From Lepidodermella squamata (taxonomy: Eukaryota; Gastrotricha): DNA of 64,000 nucleotides. Made by a program: the position numbers and the translations under genes. The stretch lies in contig JBLDXI010000031.1 in assembly GCA_047495785.1 (NCBI GenBank), positions 682,001-746,000 on the forward strand, written 5' to 3'. The notes under the pieces were generated by a model. That model saw nothing but the letters and a program-made list of their open reading frames with translations. It was not told the origin of the DNA and searched no databases. Numbering within the stretch: the stretch's first letter is position 1; each line of letters begins with the position of its first letter. Positions 22,562-33,893 of the stretch are shown one piece after another.

Positions 22562-22888
22562 GGCAACGCGCAAAAAAAAACCCCAAGAAAGCACCGTAGG
22601 TACTTGAATTAGGAACCAGTACTTAATATAGAAACCGGTATTTTTTCCTTACACCGTAATTCCGAACACCGCTGTATCGTTACTACAAGAAGCCCGTTTC
22701 CAATCGGAGTACCCAGCCATGCCTTTAACGCCGTAGCTAATGACACCACCAGTTACCACTTCCTGTAGTAACGATACAGCGGTGTTCGGAATTACGGTGT
22801 AAGCAAAAAATACCGGTTTCTATATTAAGTACTGGTTCCTAATTCAAGTACCTGCGCTGCTTTCTTGGGGTTGTTTTTCCGCGTTGCC
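22562..22888. repeat. Long hairpin inside the foldback element
   Basis: Arms 22562-22693 and 22759-22888 are near-perfect inverted copies (~130 nt each) around a ~65-nt loop. They include TACACCGTAATTCCGAACAC and its complement. Confidence 0.9.
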
Positions 22889-23226
22889 GACAATATGCTG
22901 GAGCTGATTTCTGGGCTGCGCACATGTCAGCTGATTTTTTGCCAAGTCATGTTTCTTTGCTATCAATCTACGCACAGCGCTGAAATATGCTGAAATGAGC
23001 ACATGGCGACGTCGACAAGTTTGGCAGCTTTCAGTTAGAAACTATTGCATGCTGGAAAGAGCTAAATTACCCTCCGAATAAAAGTGTGCATATGCAAATA
23101 CGACTGTTCCTCAGTTCGCAATTGAATTCAAGACCCGATGCAAAAAGAAATTCTCAAGAAATTATGATATCACCCTTTTGTAAAATTGTATATAATAGTG
23201 TCTCTCTCAGGTTTGATTCTTGCTAA

Positions 23227-23366
23227 TGGGTCAATACATATGAACAAATTCGATTAATATAAAGACAGTACTACACTAATAATAGAAAATGTTCTTGCTA
23301 CGTACTTTTTCTTTTATTAGTGTAGTACTTTCTTTATATTAATCGAATTTTATATATATTGACCCA
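23227..23366. repeat. Second hairpin / small palindromic MITE
   Basis: Ends TGGGTCAATA and TATTGACCCA. The arms share AATTCGATTAATATAAAG and ACTACACTAATAA in inverted orientation around a short loop. It is nested in the larger element. Confidence 0.85.
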
Positions 23367-23705
23367 ATCATTTAATTAGTTCGAATTTTGCAGTGGGTAA
23401 AATTTTAACGTTAATTTTAAAATTCGATTTTTTGGAAATTGTGTCTACCGGTCTGATCATCCAGTGAATGGTGATCAATTTTCAGGAAATTATCGACTCA
23501 TACGATTTCGAGATTTTAAATAAAACAGGAAAAAGGGACGGGAAAGTGCTGAAATACGCTGAAGTTATTATAAGCTGAAATACGCTGGAATTTTAAGTTG
23601 AAATAACCTGGAAAAACGTTAAGCTGAAATCCGCTGAAATCATTTGCCAGCTTATTTCAGCTTAATTATTTCAGCGTATTTCAGCTTATTTCGTGTCGGT
23701 CTGGG

Positions 23706-24132
23706 AAGGTTTCGAGTGTTTTAATTTGAAATAAAAAAATGCAAGTTAAAAAATCGAGAAGTTTTTTCTCAGAAATCAGATTTCCGTTGTTGAGTGTTGG
23801 ATCATAACGTCTACTTCGGTTGAGTCCGAGTCTGAATTTGTATTCGGGTCAAGCAAATTGAATTCACGAGTATCAACATAAAAAGTCAATACAACACGCG
23901 TGCCTCGCGGCCTTATACTTAACGTATCACCCCGTCGTTTTTTATTAAGCATCTGAGGATTACATCGCTAGCCACGAATTATTTATCTGTCAATATTATT
24001 CACGGCGTTGATATGAACACGAGCTGACCGGGTGTCATTTAGATGCCCCGCGGCTGGTTAACAACACTTCTTCACGCCTCGTGCCACAGAAAAGAGTTGT
24101 TGGTTTTATTTCCATTGACTCCAGGCTGAAAG
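23706..24132. other. Intergenic region after the foldback element
   Basis: No gene or clear regulatory site was seen before the ATG at 24133. Confidence 0.5.
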
Positions 24133-25434
24133 ATGACTCTACGGCTAGCTCAAGCTTTAGCCGTTTTCACTATAATAATATCACAATCAAAAGCTGATAT
24201 TGATCCAGCTGGATTATCCGGTAAATGGTTCGAAATTTACAGACCTGTGAAAAGCTTACTAGGCGATAGCTTCAACGCAAGCCGGTTCCCGTTAACGAAC
24301 GGAACTGACGTATCAGTCAACATCACCTGGTTCCCTCAGAACAAAGTCTTGGTATTTGATATAAACGAATGGATAGCTGGAGCGAATCGAAACGAAGGTA
24401 GATGGGCTAGCAACGTGGTGCGATGCTACGCCGATGAAAATGACACGGAACTATTCAAAGACTGCCAGTACCGGAATCAAGGCGAAGACTCAAAATTCCT
24501 GATTACGGTCAATTACACTGATTACATCAGCGTTTTGACTATGAAAGTCAGCGCTGGAGTCGAGAGGGGTTGGTTGTTGGCTAGGAGCCTTGATTTGGCT
24601 GACGAAGTGATCGATCCGGCCTATGATGCGCTCCCAGAGCTGAATATTTTCTATTTCTACCAAAAAACCGCTCATGGCTTGGCGAACCGGTCTGCTACTT
24701 TGCCACCTCCAACGCAACGACTTGTGGCTGCGGAACAGAGCGGCGATGACGAAGTGAAGCCAAGCACCACGCGTGCAGCTAGACGTATGTTTTTTACAGT
24801 CATGAAAGGAACCTTCTCATCTCGCATAATTCAGTAAAACCTATTAAATGAGATTTCTCCTTTTCTTAAATTAGGAATATTATTTTTTCTGTATTTTTCT
24901 AAAAATTAAATTAAAAGATTAATCGGGATTTTGGATTCAAATAGGGATTACGAGTTTTGTTCCCTCTGCGATGAACCCAAATTTTTCCCACACCTTCAAC
25001 TCTTGAAGGAGACGTGTAATCATCTTTTTCCATAATTCACAGCAACTCCGATTCGAACCTCATCCACAACTTCAACCACTACATCAACCACTACCACCGC
25101 AACTGAAACATTCGTAACTACGACTGTAACTGCGGCATCAGCAAGCAATCCCTCGCCTGTTGAAGACCAATCGCAGCCGATTTTTTACTACCAAAGTGGT
25201 CCAGTCTTTGATTCATCATTCCCTGGTTGGTCGCGCCGCCAGCAATGGGGTTTCCGGTACCAGTACCAGCAACCGAGCCTATTCTCCATTCCATCTTTCA
25301 CAAACTGGCTGCCAGCAATTCAACCACCCAACCTTGGCTTTTTGCCACTTTTTAACAACAATAATTACCTCCCGAGCTTCCCGAGCAACCTATACAATAT
25401 ACTTCCTATCCAACCGCCGTTTTGGCCATTCTAA
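24133..25434 (+). CDS. Secreted lipocalin with Thr/Asn tail ending FWPF
   Basis: Exons 24133-24784 and 25043-25434 (intron 258 nt, phase 1), 347 aa. Signal peptide MTLRLAQALAVFTIIISQSKA. Barrel blocks are LSGKWFEIYRP, VNYTDYISVLTM and WLLARSLDLA, then TAHGLANR. The barrel has an insertion after the first strand (near SLLGDSFNASRF) compared with paralogues, and two Cys close together in the middle (VVRCYADE and FKDCQYR). Exon 2 encodes a Thr/Ser mucin-like stretch, an aromatic Gln-rich part (RYQYQQPSLF), LPLFNNNN and the end PPFWPF. The last residues match the gene at 25805 (NFWPF). Confidence 0.88.
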
Positions 25435-25804
25435 GCGAGTTGATGAACTTATTGGCTTTACGCGTCACCTTTACTACCTAATTGATATAAAATAATAATC
25501 TCATGCCTAAGTATAACAAGCCTGCTATTCTTCAAAAAGTGCAACCGGTTGTTGTAATGTATGGTGAAAACTTGTTAATTAGCCGCTGTGTGCCGGCACA
25601 AAAGTGAGAAGAGGTCATCATTTTTCCTGTGTATGTGCTGTGTTTGCTCTTACACGTTTGTTTTGAATAAAATGCCGCTAATGCTCTTTTGTTGGCTGTA
25701 AACCTCAGTTCGTAATCTCTACGCCGGGTCAGAAGCCGCTTAAGGCGCCACTTTTTTCTTCCGGCTCGTTTTTTTCTCGTTTAATTGAGTGGCGACCTTT
25801 ACAA
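25435..25804. other. Intergenic region
   Basis: An AATAAA lies near 25666-25671. Nothing else was recognised before the ATG at 25805. Confidence 0.5.
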
Positions 25805-27740
25805 ATGCATCTCTACAGGGCGCTGTGTCTTCTGGCCTGCGCCGTGGCTAGCCAGAGCCAGATGACTGATTTCGACGCGAAAAAGTTCGAAGGGAAGTGG
25901 TACGACCTGTACCGATCCGAAGAATTCCCATTCGCTAACGGCGCTGATACAACAGTTACGTGCTACGCGCCAACGGCTGGCGAGGTCGAAACAGGCATTC
26001 GCATGTACATTAACGAGTACCAAGAATCTGTCAGCCGGTGGGTGAACAACGTCGGGCGTAGTACGGTCGACGAAAGTATCCCATCGAAATTCTCATTCAT
26101 GTTCCTCAACCAAATCGTTGATTTCGACGACGTTCAACTTCAAGTGTTGTTCACAGATTACAACAACATCGCTGTTGTTCATGTTGATACTGGAAAGGGC
26201 ATTTACGGCTGGATTCTAGGCCGGAGCCTCGATGTACCGGAGCAATTGATTAAAAACGCGCTTATCCTACTTGACGCGAAAAATATTGATCGGTCGTTTA
26301 TGAAAGCGACAAGACACGGGTTGGCCAAGGTGTTTGTTGATACAACTTCATTACCGGGTTCGACAACGACTGAAGGAACCCCTGAACCTGTTACTACAAC
26401 TACTACTACCACCGCTGCTACTACTACTACCTCTTCTTATACTCCTAGAAGAAGGTCGACGACAACTACTACTACAACCGCTTCAACAACGTCTGTTGCC
26501 ACGAATCCACCTACTACTTCAACCACAACTACAACTTCGACTGTTAGACCTGTTACCACAAGGTTGGCAGCGACAACTGCTAGAGCTGCCCAGTCAACAG
26601 CGAAAATCGCGGCTGAAACTACTCAAGCTCCGACTACGATTAAGCCACGTCGGTCCAGTACCGAGCAGGAAGCAGTTGTTACCGTCCAGCCAGCAGTTCA
26701 GGCGGCTGGTTTAGTCGATTTCCTACCTCCTGATGTCATTCTAGTTCGAACTGCGAAGCCTGTCCCGCAGAGGCCAGTAACTTTGGACTTGAATTGGGCG
26801 ACTCCTTTCGTTTGGAACTGGAGAACGCAGGGCAAGACTGAGAACCCAGCCACTGTGGCTCCAACAAAGCGACCGCCAGTTGTTATTATTGTCGATAAAG
26901 TTAACAACACAAGTCGAACTCTTACTCCAGGACCAGGTTAGTTAATACGGAATTTATTGGTAAAATACACATTTTTGTGTCTGATTTTAGACTATTTTGA
27001 GGCAACCGAGACGACAAAAACTACAGAGAAACCGACCACACAGGCGATGCCCTGGCCCTGGATCGCTTTTCCGATAGACACATCTAATCGTAATTTGATT
27101 TTCCGCTTATTAATTTTGATTCATTTCTGTGTTTTCAAAGCCATCGATATTTTACCGTTCCTGAGTGGATCTAGGAGTTCGCCATCTACCTCAAAAGATA
27201 AAGATACCACCGCTGAATCTGGCTCGACAACTACGAAGCCTCAACAACCCACAAACAGTGAGATTTTTCCTTCAAAATCCCATCTAATGAAATTATTTCG
27301 TTTTAGTATTGGATAGCTTAAAATTGCTGCCTTTTATTGGTAATAACAATTGGCTCAATGCCAATGATACACCAACTGCCTGGACTCCAGCCGCCAATCC
27401 ATTCCGGTTTAATTTTGGCGGTCTCGGCGGTCTTGGTGGAATTTTCGGTAATACCGAGCCAGAAAAATCAACGACACAGGTTTCGATCAGTTCAACAGCT
27501 GCTTCTCCATCAGCGGCTACGACGCGTCGCGGTGCATGGGAGATGCCTTTCATGGCAAATTTGCCAACTTTACCTACACCTCAACTTCAATTCCCGTTCG
27601 GCGGCTTTGGAATGCTCAATCGCAACAACGATAATAGTAACAATAACAATAATAACAATAATAACAATAACAATGGAAATCCGTTTAATTTCAACCAATT
27701 CCCATCGATATCCAACAGTTGGAACTTCTGGCCGTTTTAG
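25805..27740 (+). CDS. Large secreted lipocalin with long Thr-rich mucin-like region, ends NFWPF
   Basis: Exons 25805-26936, 26991-27089, 27141-27257 and 27307-27740, all phase-1 junctions; 593 aa, about twice its paralogues. Signal peptide at about 1-18. Barrel blocks are FEGKWYDLYRS, FTDYNNIAVVHV and WILGRSLDVP, then RHGLAKV. From about residue 175 a long Thr/Ser/Pro-rich region follows (TTTTTTTAATTTT, TTTTTTTASTTS, STTTTTTSTV), typical of O-glycosylated mucin domains. The C-terminal exon is Gly/Phe-rich (GGLGGLGGIFGN), then Thr/Ser, then a 12-Asn run and the end SWNFWPF. It combines every tail type seen in the array. Splice sites are supported by consistent phase. Confidence 0.87.
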
Positions 27741-29642
27741 AGCGTGCGAGTGCAAAGTCTTGCAAATTGAGCTATTATTTTGTTTACAAATGAGTTAATG
27801 AGCTTGTTTTGAGGCGCATGGCGCTTTCGCTTTGTTGTCGCCGCTCCGTTCGGTATAATAAACAAAACGGTTAACTCGAGCGAGCTCATCGCGTAATTTC
27901 TCTGATGTTCTCTTTCAAGTAAACACTGTAACCAATTACATGTAGAACATTTTAGCGCATTGTTTGCGCTTGTGCCTTTCAAGTGGTTTCAGCTGCAGTT
28001 AGGGACAAGTGCTTACGTGTTATTCTCACGAGCTTTAAAGGTACACACACGCACACATTGTTAGGTTACACACATGAAATGACAGTTAACGCAATATCTC
28101 GGCACATGTGGATGTTTCACTGGACTGATTATCTTGACATTCCACATCTTACAGATATAAAATATAAAGATTTGAAGCCTGTAAGGGTTTTAATGAAATG
28201 GTTGTCCTGGAAATTCCAGATTCAAGCTCAAAAGGCTGAATTCAAATTGATGTGGAATCCAAATCTGCAAGGTCACAACTGCATTTGTACCAGATTACAG
28301 AACTATCTGATTTCCAACACTTGGAACTGAGAACTCAACAATTTCGAGTAGGATTTTAGGCTAAACGTAAAATTTATTTTCACTTTTCAATTCATCAAAT
28401 GTTGATGCCAATGCACTCGCAAAATTACTCCACCTGTGCTCTCTGGCACCGGCAGAAGCCGATTTCGAATGATAAATAGGATTCGTATTTCTTGTCTTCA
28501 AATTGAACAGGCTAAGATAACAAACATCATCGCAAAATCGGACATAACATTGGCGCGTAAACGTGCAGGATGTTTGGTGTAGCTCGAGTGCTTTCAGCTG
28601 GAAGCTGAGTGCTGAAAAAACGTATCCTCCACGGTGCCATCTCCCGCCCTTTGAGGCATCACGATACATCAGGAATGAAAAACACACGAGGCGCTCGTCA
28701 CATTTCAAGTCATGTAAACTGCTATTCATGCGATTGCGTGCTGAGACGAAATCTACTCACTGAGACACGGTATATTCAGAACATCTTAATTAAATTGACC
28801 TTAATTGGATTTTAAAAGGCATTAAATAGCCCATGATCTCGGTTCGAAATTTTTTTGTACTGGATCTAGGCAAAGCAAAAGCAGATGGTAGTGTGCCTTT
28901 TCCTGTTCTTACTCAACAAAATTATCCGCTCTTGAGTTCTTTCTCGCGCTCAACAGGAAATATGTGTTTAGGTGTGAAAAATTTGTAATTCCACCGCTCT
29001 TTGTCCTTGGCCATATAATTCAATTTGCAAGGGGAGAGACCTTGATATTATTATAGAAGTTCTTTAGAAAAAGCTAACAGAACTCACAGAGTGGGAGAAA
29101 TAAGTGTAGCTCACACATAGCAATTATGAAAAATTGCACTTCCCGTTTCTTAATTTAGCAATTCTATGCTTATGGTTAAGATTTTGATAGTGCTCGCGAT
29201 TATCATTTAGCTGCAATTAAACCCCAAAACATCTCATCCTACTACGTAGTAGATTTCACCGGTACTAAAGGTGAAGCTAAGGTTTTACTATCCGAGCTTC
29301 CACCCGCGGATGAGATAGTCGAAGTATACAATAACAACTTCCACCTTAAAGAGTCGGTACATATGCTGGCAACGCATAGATAGGCGCAAGGCTTTAGCAT
29401 GAATATGATGACAAATAACGCTCGACACGTGCGGCATGACACTTGATAAAAAACACCGGGAAAACTTGTTGACCGCATCAATTTTTAAACAATTGTATAC
29501 AACCCCCTCATGTATCACGCCAAGTATATCATCATCACATTCTTCTTCCTTGTTAGGTACTTTGCTCAACCTTAATTATTGAAGATAACAACCCTCATAC
29601 ATCATCGACCTCAATTGCTACCGCTAGTTCACCGGTTCAAAA
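27741..29642. other. 1.9 kb intergenic region
   Basis: No gene could be supported. Open frames such as 27983-28330 (+) and 28361-28729 (-) show no domain, signal peptide or paralogue in the window. Confidence 0.5.
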
Positions 29643-30875
29643 ATGACGAATATATGGCTCAGCATTGCGATCGCTGCCAACTTTGCTCAACTTTTGTCAG
29701 CTCAGGTATTTTCATTTTGCAAAAAATTCTGCGAATATCAATCAATAATTGAAGACACCATGTTTCATGGTAGCTTCAACATAACAAAAACTGAGGATCC
29801 GAAATTTGTCTCCATTGCTCAACAATTCCCGATTCGTTACGAATGTTTGACTTTTAAGATCTCAAAGCATTCCTCTTTCATATTTTTCGTGTCGCTCATT
29901 GATTTGTTTTCGTTTGGTTTTAGCTTTTTTTGGGATTTTTCGGCCCTTGTAAATCACAAACTGTTTGAAGTGTGACTTTTGAAAATTTGAAGTCTAACGA
30001 TGATATTTTACTTTTCCACGCAGCTTGTCCAAGCCAACTTCAACAACGCATCGTTCGCCGGGCGCTGGTTTGACATTTACCATATAAAAAACACGCCATA
30101 CACATCGGACTGGTCTTCCGACATCACATTCGAAATTTTGCCGGGCCCCAATAAAACAGTAATGACTGTCACCATCAAAGAATGGATAACCAACATTAAC
30201 CAGTGGCGCGAAACGAAGGGCGATTTGAAAATGGGCGATAAACTCGATACGCCAGCTGTTTTGAGCTTGAAGCTACAAGGCTACCTCGATCCGATTGATT
30301 TTCGAGTTTTATACACTGATTATTCAAGCGTGGCTGTTGTATACAGCAAATCCAGACTAGCCTGGGTATTTTCAAGGACAAATTCTATCGACGAATCTAC
30401 GTCAGCTCAATTGTTTGCCCTTTTAAGGCAACGCGTCGATTTCCGACCGTATGAATTTGTTAAAATCGTTCATGGTACGAGTCAATCCTACCAGATTATA
30501 CCGAATAATAACAACGCAGTTACCAGCCCACCTCAAACTTCTCCCGTCAACGCCTGGAATCCATTCCCCACACCGCTTTGGATGCCTCAACCGAGTAACA
30601 ATAATTTCAATAATTTCCTGCAATTACCAACGAACTTCCTCGGTAATTCCAACGGCAACATTTTGCCTGCGAGTCCCTTTATGGGTAACAACTTGTTTGG
30701 CGGCTCGAATAACAATGATATGAGGAACAGTTTCTGGCCAACAATGCCGAGATTGCAGCCTCTTAGCATTCCAAATTTGTTTGGTGGCGGCAACAGTAAT
30801 AATAATAACAACAACAATAACAACTTAGGTTTCCCATCATTCGGCAACTGGAATCAACTGCCTTTCTTTGGATAA
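29643..30875 (+). CDS. Secreted lipocalin with long Asn-rich tail ending LPFFG
   Basis: Exons 29643-29705 and 30024-30875 (intron 318 nt, phase 0), 304 aa. Exon 1 is the signal peptide (MTNIWLSIAIAANFAQLLSA plus Gln). Barrel blocks are FAGRWFDIYHI, YTDYSSVAVVYS and WVFSRTNSID, then RPYEFVKIVHG, as in the genes at 1460 and 3291. The tail is Asn/Phe/Pro-rich with repeated short hydrophobic islands (NAWNPFPTPLW, NNFLQLP, NNLFGG, FWPTMP) between Asn runs, and ends FGNWNQLPFFG. The same intron position and tail block group it with 1460 and 3291, 27 kb away. The long intron makes the exon link slightly less certain. AATAAA at 30941-30946. Confidence 0.87.
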
Positions 30876-31485
30876 ACCGAATATTATCACGCGATCGTCA
30901 TAGCGTTTTTCGAGCTTGTTATTATGTGTTTTAGAGAAGAAATAAAAAGTGTTTGTGCCTAGGTTCTACTGGGTGTCTTGTTACATGTTTCAGAGCAGAG
31001 TTGGAAATGGTATCGACTAATCTGATAATTGTCCCTTTTTACTGTCTAAGGAAGTTAGAAGAATCCACTATAAGACTGACATTTCAAGTTTTCTTTTGAG
31101 TTATTTTGGCCCAGGAGCTTTGATTCTGGATAATTCAAGGTATTAGCAAAGCTCGAGATGGATAGCAACAGATAATACATATGTCGTGAATTTTTATCTT
31201 TTCCTAATTCTTCAAATCGCAACCCTACGACGTATTTTGTGGCCGACCGAATAGGTTGGACTTTTATCATGAAATAGAGAAATTCTTTTGGTTTTCCGCC
31301 CATCTCAGTGCTATTGTAAAACAATTAACATATTTCTAGCATTTGATAATTGATAAGAGTTGCACCAATTTGCTGTCTGTGTTCCGCAAAAGCTTCGTTA
31401 GATATCTAAATTCGTTTGATATAGATAAGGAAACTGGGATAAGAAAGGCTCTGAGCGCCATTGAAGCCAATTTCTCACCCTTTTC
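30876..31485. other. Intergenic region before the kinase-ankyrin gene
   Basis: AATAAA at 30941-30946 ends the lipocalin. Short open frames on both strands at 31055-31485 look like chance. Confidence 0.5.
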
Positions 31486-33893
31486 ATGGCGATCGCGTTT
31501 CGATCTAAGAAAGACTTTGAGGTGGTTAGGTTGCTGCGTTCCGGTGGCTTTGGCGATGCTATACTGGTTAGAAGCATACGGGACCACGCTCAATATGTTC
31601 TGAAAGAGGTGAATATCACAAAATTAGCCAGTCGAACGGATGATTCGACCCTGAGCGAGAAACTGGTGGCTATGGCAAAGGCAGAACATGATAGGATGGC
31701 TACCTTTCGCCATCCCAACATAGTCCAGGTGTATGGTTCCTTCACTGGTCAGTTTCGTAGTCCTCCTTAGAGGAACTGAAGTTGTTTTCAAATTTTTCCC
31801 AGAGAGGCGCGACGAGGGGAGTCTGAAGAATTGCGAAATATACGGCATGGTTATGGAGTTCTACGAAGGCGGTGAGTTGATGATTGGCCAGCCTCTCTCT
31901 AATCAATCGACTTTCATTTAATTAGGGGATCTTGACTCTTACATCAGGAATGCAAAAGGCCCTATTCCCGAGCCGTTGTTAAGACGATGGTCTAAGCAAC
32001 TTGTTTCGGCTCTCAAGTTTTTACATGACGGCGATCTGGTTCACCGAGACATCAAACCGGGCAACATCTTTCTGACTCGCGACCAGGAAGACGTGAAACT
32101 CGGCGATTTTGGGCTGGCTAAAGGTGTAGCAGAGTAAGGGCTTTCTCCTCCATCTAACGCTAAAGAGTTCAAGATTATAAAAGGATTTCATCGATATCGA
32201 ATGGAGTCACGCAAACTGCTACGCTCGAGTACGCATCGCCTGATTTCTTTCAAGGCGTACCACATTCAAAAGCTAGTGACATTTGGTCTCTTGGTGTAAC
32301 GCTCTACGAGCTCGCTCATTTCCAACGTCCGGTAAATTTCGAGAGAAATCACTAGTCCTTAAAGTTATGGTATCAATTCAGTTCCCAGGCAATGGTCCGC
32401 ACATGATGATATCCATATCTGTGTAAGCTAAACTTGTTTCGTGTGGCTGTTGCCTATAGTTAAACCAAACAGGAAACCACCTGCTCCATTCAACACTGCA
32501 AGAGGCTATTCCACCGAATGCCGGGATTTCGTCATGGGGATGCTCGCTAAAGACCCAAAGAAGAGAACGCCGGCGAGCGACGCCCTCAAATCTCCATTTT
32601 TGAGCCTTGAAATGGATAAAAGCCCTTCATCCCAAGCCACAGGCGATTTTTTCGATCTGCTAAAGAGCAAAATCGTCGAAAAGAAACCGAGATCAAATTC
32701 AGCTGTAATTGAAACAAACTTAGAATCCTTGGTCTGTTTTAAGAACTTACAGGCCTTATTTTCTATATTATTGTAACTTGTAGGCGCTGATGCAAGTTGA
32801 GACATTTCACTCCTACGCCGCTGTTGGCGATCTGACGGCAATGAAATCCCTTCTGAAGAATGTTAAATTAAAACTCAAAAAGAGCCCAACAACAATTGGT
32901 GTCCTGATAGAAAGCAAGAATTCGCTGAATTTCGACCGAACTGCCCTAATCGATGCCGCCTATAACGGCCATCTCGAGATCGTCAAATACCTCATCACAA
33001 AATACAACGCAAATGTCTGTGCTAAGAGTAATGAGAACGACAACGAGTCTACAGCGTTACATCTCGCGGCTTCAGCTGGGCATTTGAACATCGTGAAGCT
33101 TCTAACAGATTACAAAGCTGATCTGATCGAAGTTCGAAACAAACTCAACGACAATCCGCTATGCCGAGCTGTTGTAGCCGGTCATCTTCCTGTAGTCGAA
33201 TATCTGGTAAAAAGTAAGAAGGCTAATGTGGAAAGCCCTGGCCAGTCTGGTCGAACCCCTTTGCTACTGGCTTCGGGTAAGGGGAGACTTGCAATCGTGA
33301 GGTTCCTCATCGAAGGAGCCAAGGCGAACATTCAGGCTAAAGACAGCGTTTCTGAGGCCATGTGCATCCATTTGGCTGTTGAACACTCTGAAAGCATCCC
33401 TGTCATTGATTATCTCCTTAAGGTCGAGCCAAGTCTGTTAGAAGCGAAAGACAAGTTTGGAGACACACCATTATGTCGAGTCGCTTTGGGTGGTCAGTTA
33501 ACCATGGTTCAGTTTCTCGTGAAAGAAAAAAAGGCGAATGTGGACGTTCGAGGCTACCTGGGCCGAACTCCTCTTTTGAAAGCAGCTTATGAGGGCAAGC
33601 TCGACGTTGTGAAGTTTCTTGTCGAAGAGGGCAATGCTGATGTTATGGTGCAAGATTTGTCTGAAAATGAAGATTCAGCGATTCATCTAGCTGCCCATTA
33701 CGGCCACACTGCTGTTGTGGAGTATTTGCTGGAGAAAAAGCCTGAAGTAGCTGCCCTGAAGAACAAAGCGGGTCGAACTGCGTTGGCTGTTGCAAAGTCA
33801 CTGAATAACAAGAATGTTGTAACTGCGTTAACGAGGAATCAAGCCGTGACTAAGCCTACTTTCACGAAAAAGATGCTGAATCTAATGAAATAG
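31486..33893 (+). CDS. NEK-like protein kinase fused to ankyrin repeats
   Basis: Exons 31486-31747, 31803-31871, 31926-32133, 32184-32331, 32382-32422, 32473-32731 and 32784-33893; 698 aa, with introns of 50-55 nt. The kinase domain (about 10-265) has a Gly-rich loop (LRSGGFGDAI), the Lys of YVLKEV, HRDIKPGN (150-157), DFG at 171-173 (KLGDFGLAK), YASPDFF and DIWSLGVTLY. All catalytic residues are present. The HRDIKPGNIFL style is closest to NEK kinases. A short linker is followed by about nine ankyrin repeats, some extended (LLEAKDKFGDTPLCR type). AATAAA at 33917-33922. It is the intact sister of the pseudokinase at 20286, and its ankyrin part resembles the kinase-less genes at 47321 and 51174. 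Probably a cytoplasmic Ser/Thr kinase; substrate unknown. Confidence 0.88.

Larger units (their letters stand above)
22459..23705. mobile_element. Nested foldback (MITE-like) transposon element, ~1.25 kb
   Basis: The ends are 22-nt inverted repeats with one mismatch: 22459-22480 (CCCAGACCGGCACGAAATAA...) and 23684-23705. Both subterminal regions carry many copies of GCTGAAATACGCTGAAATAA-like units in opposite orientations. No transposase frame is present, so it is non-autonomous. No clear target-site duplication was found. It contains two internal long hairpins, listed separately. Confidence 0.8.

Noticed and set aside
27983-28729. Open frames of 115-122 aa on both strands
   Set aside because: They have no domain, signal peptide or relative; composition looks like intergenic DNA.
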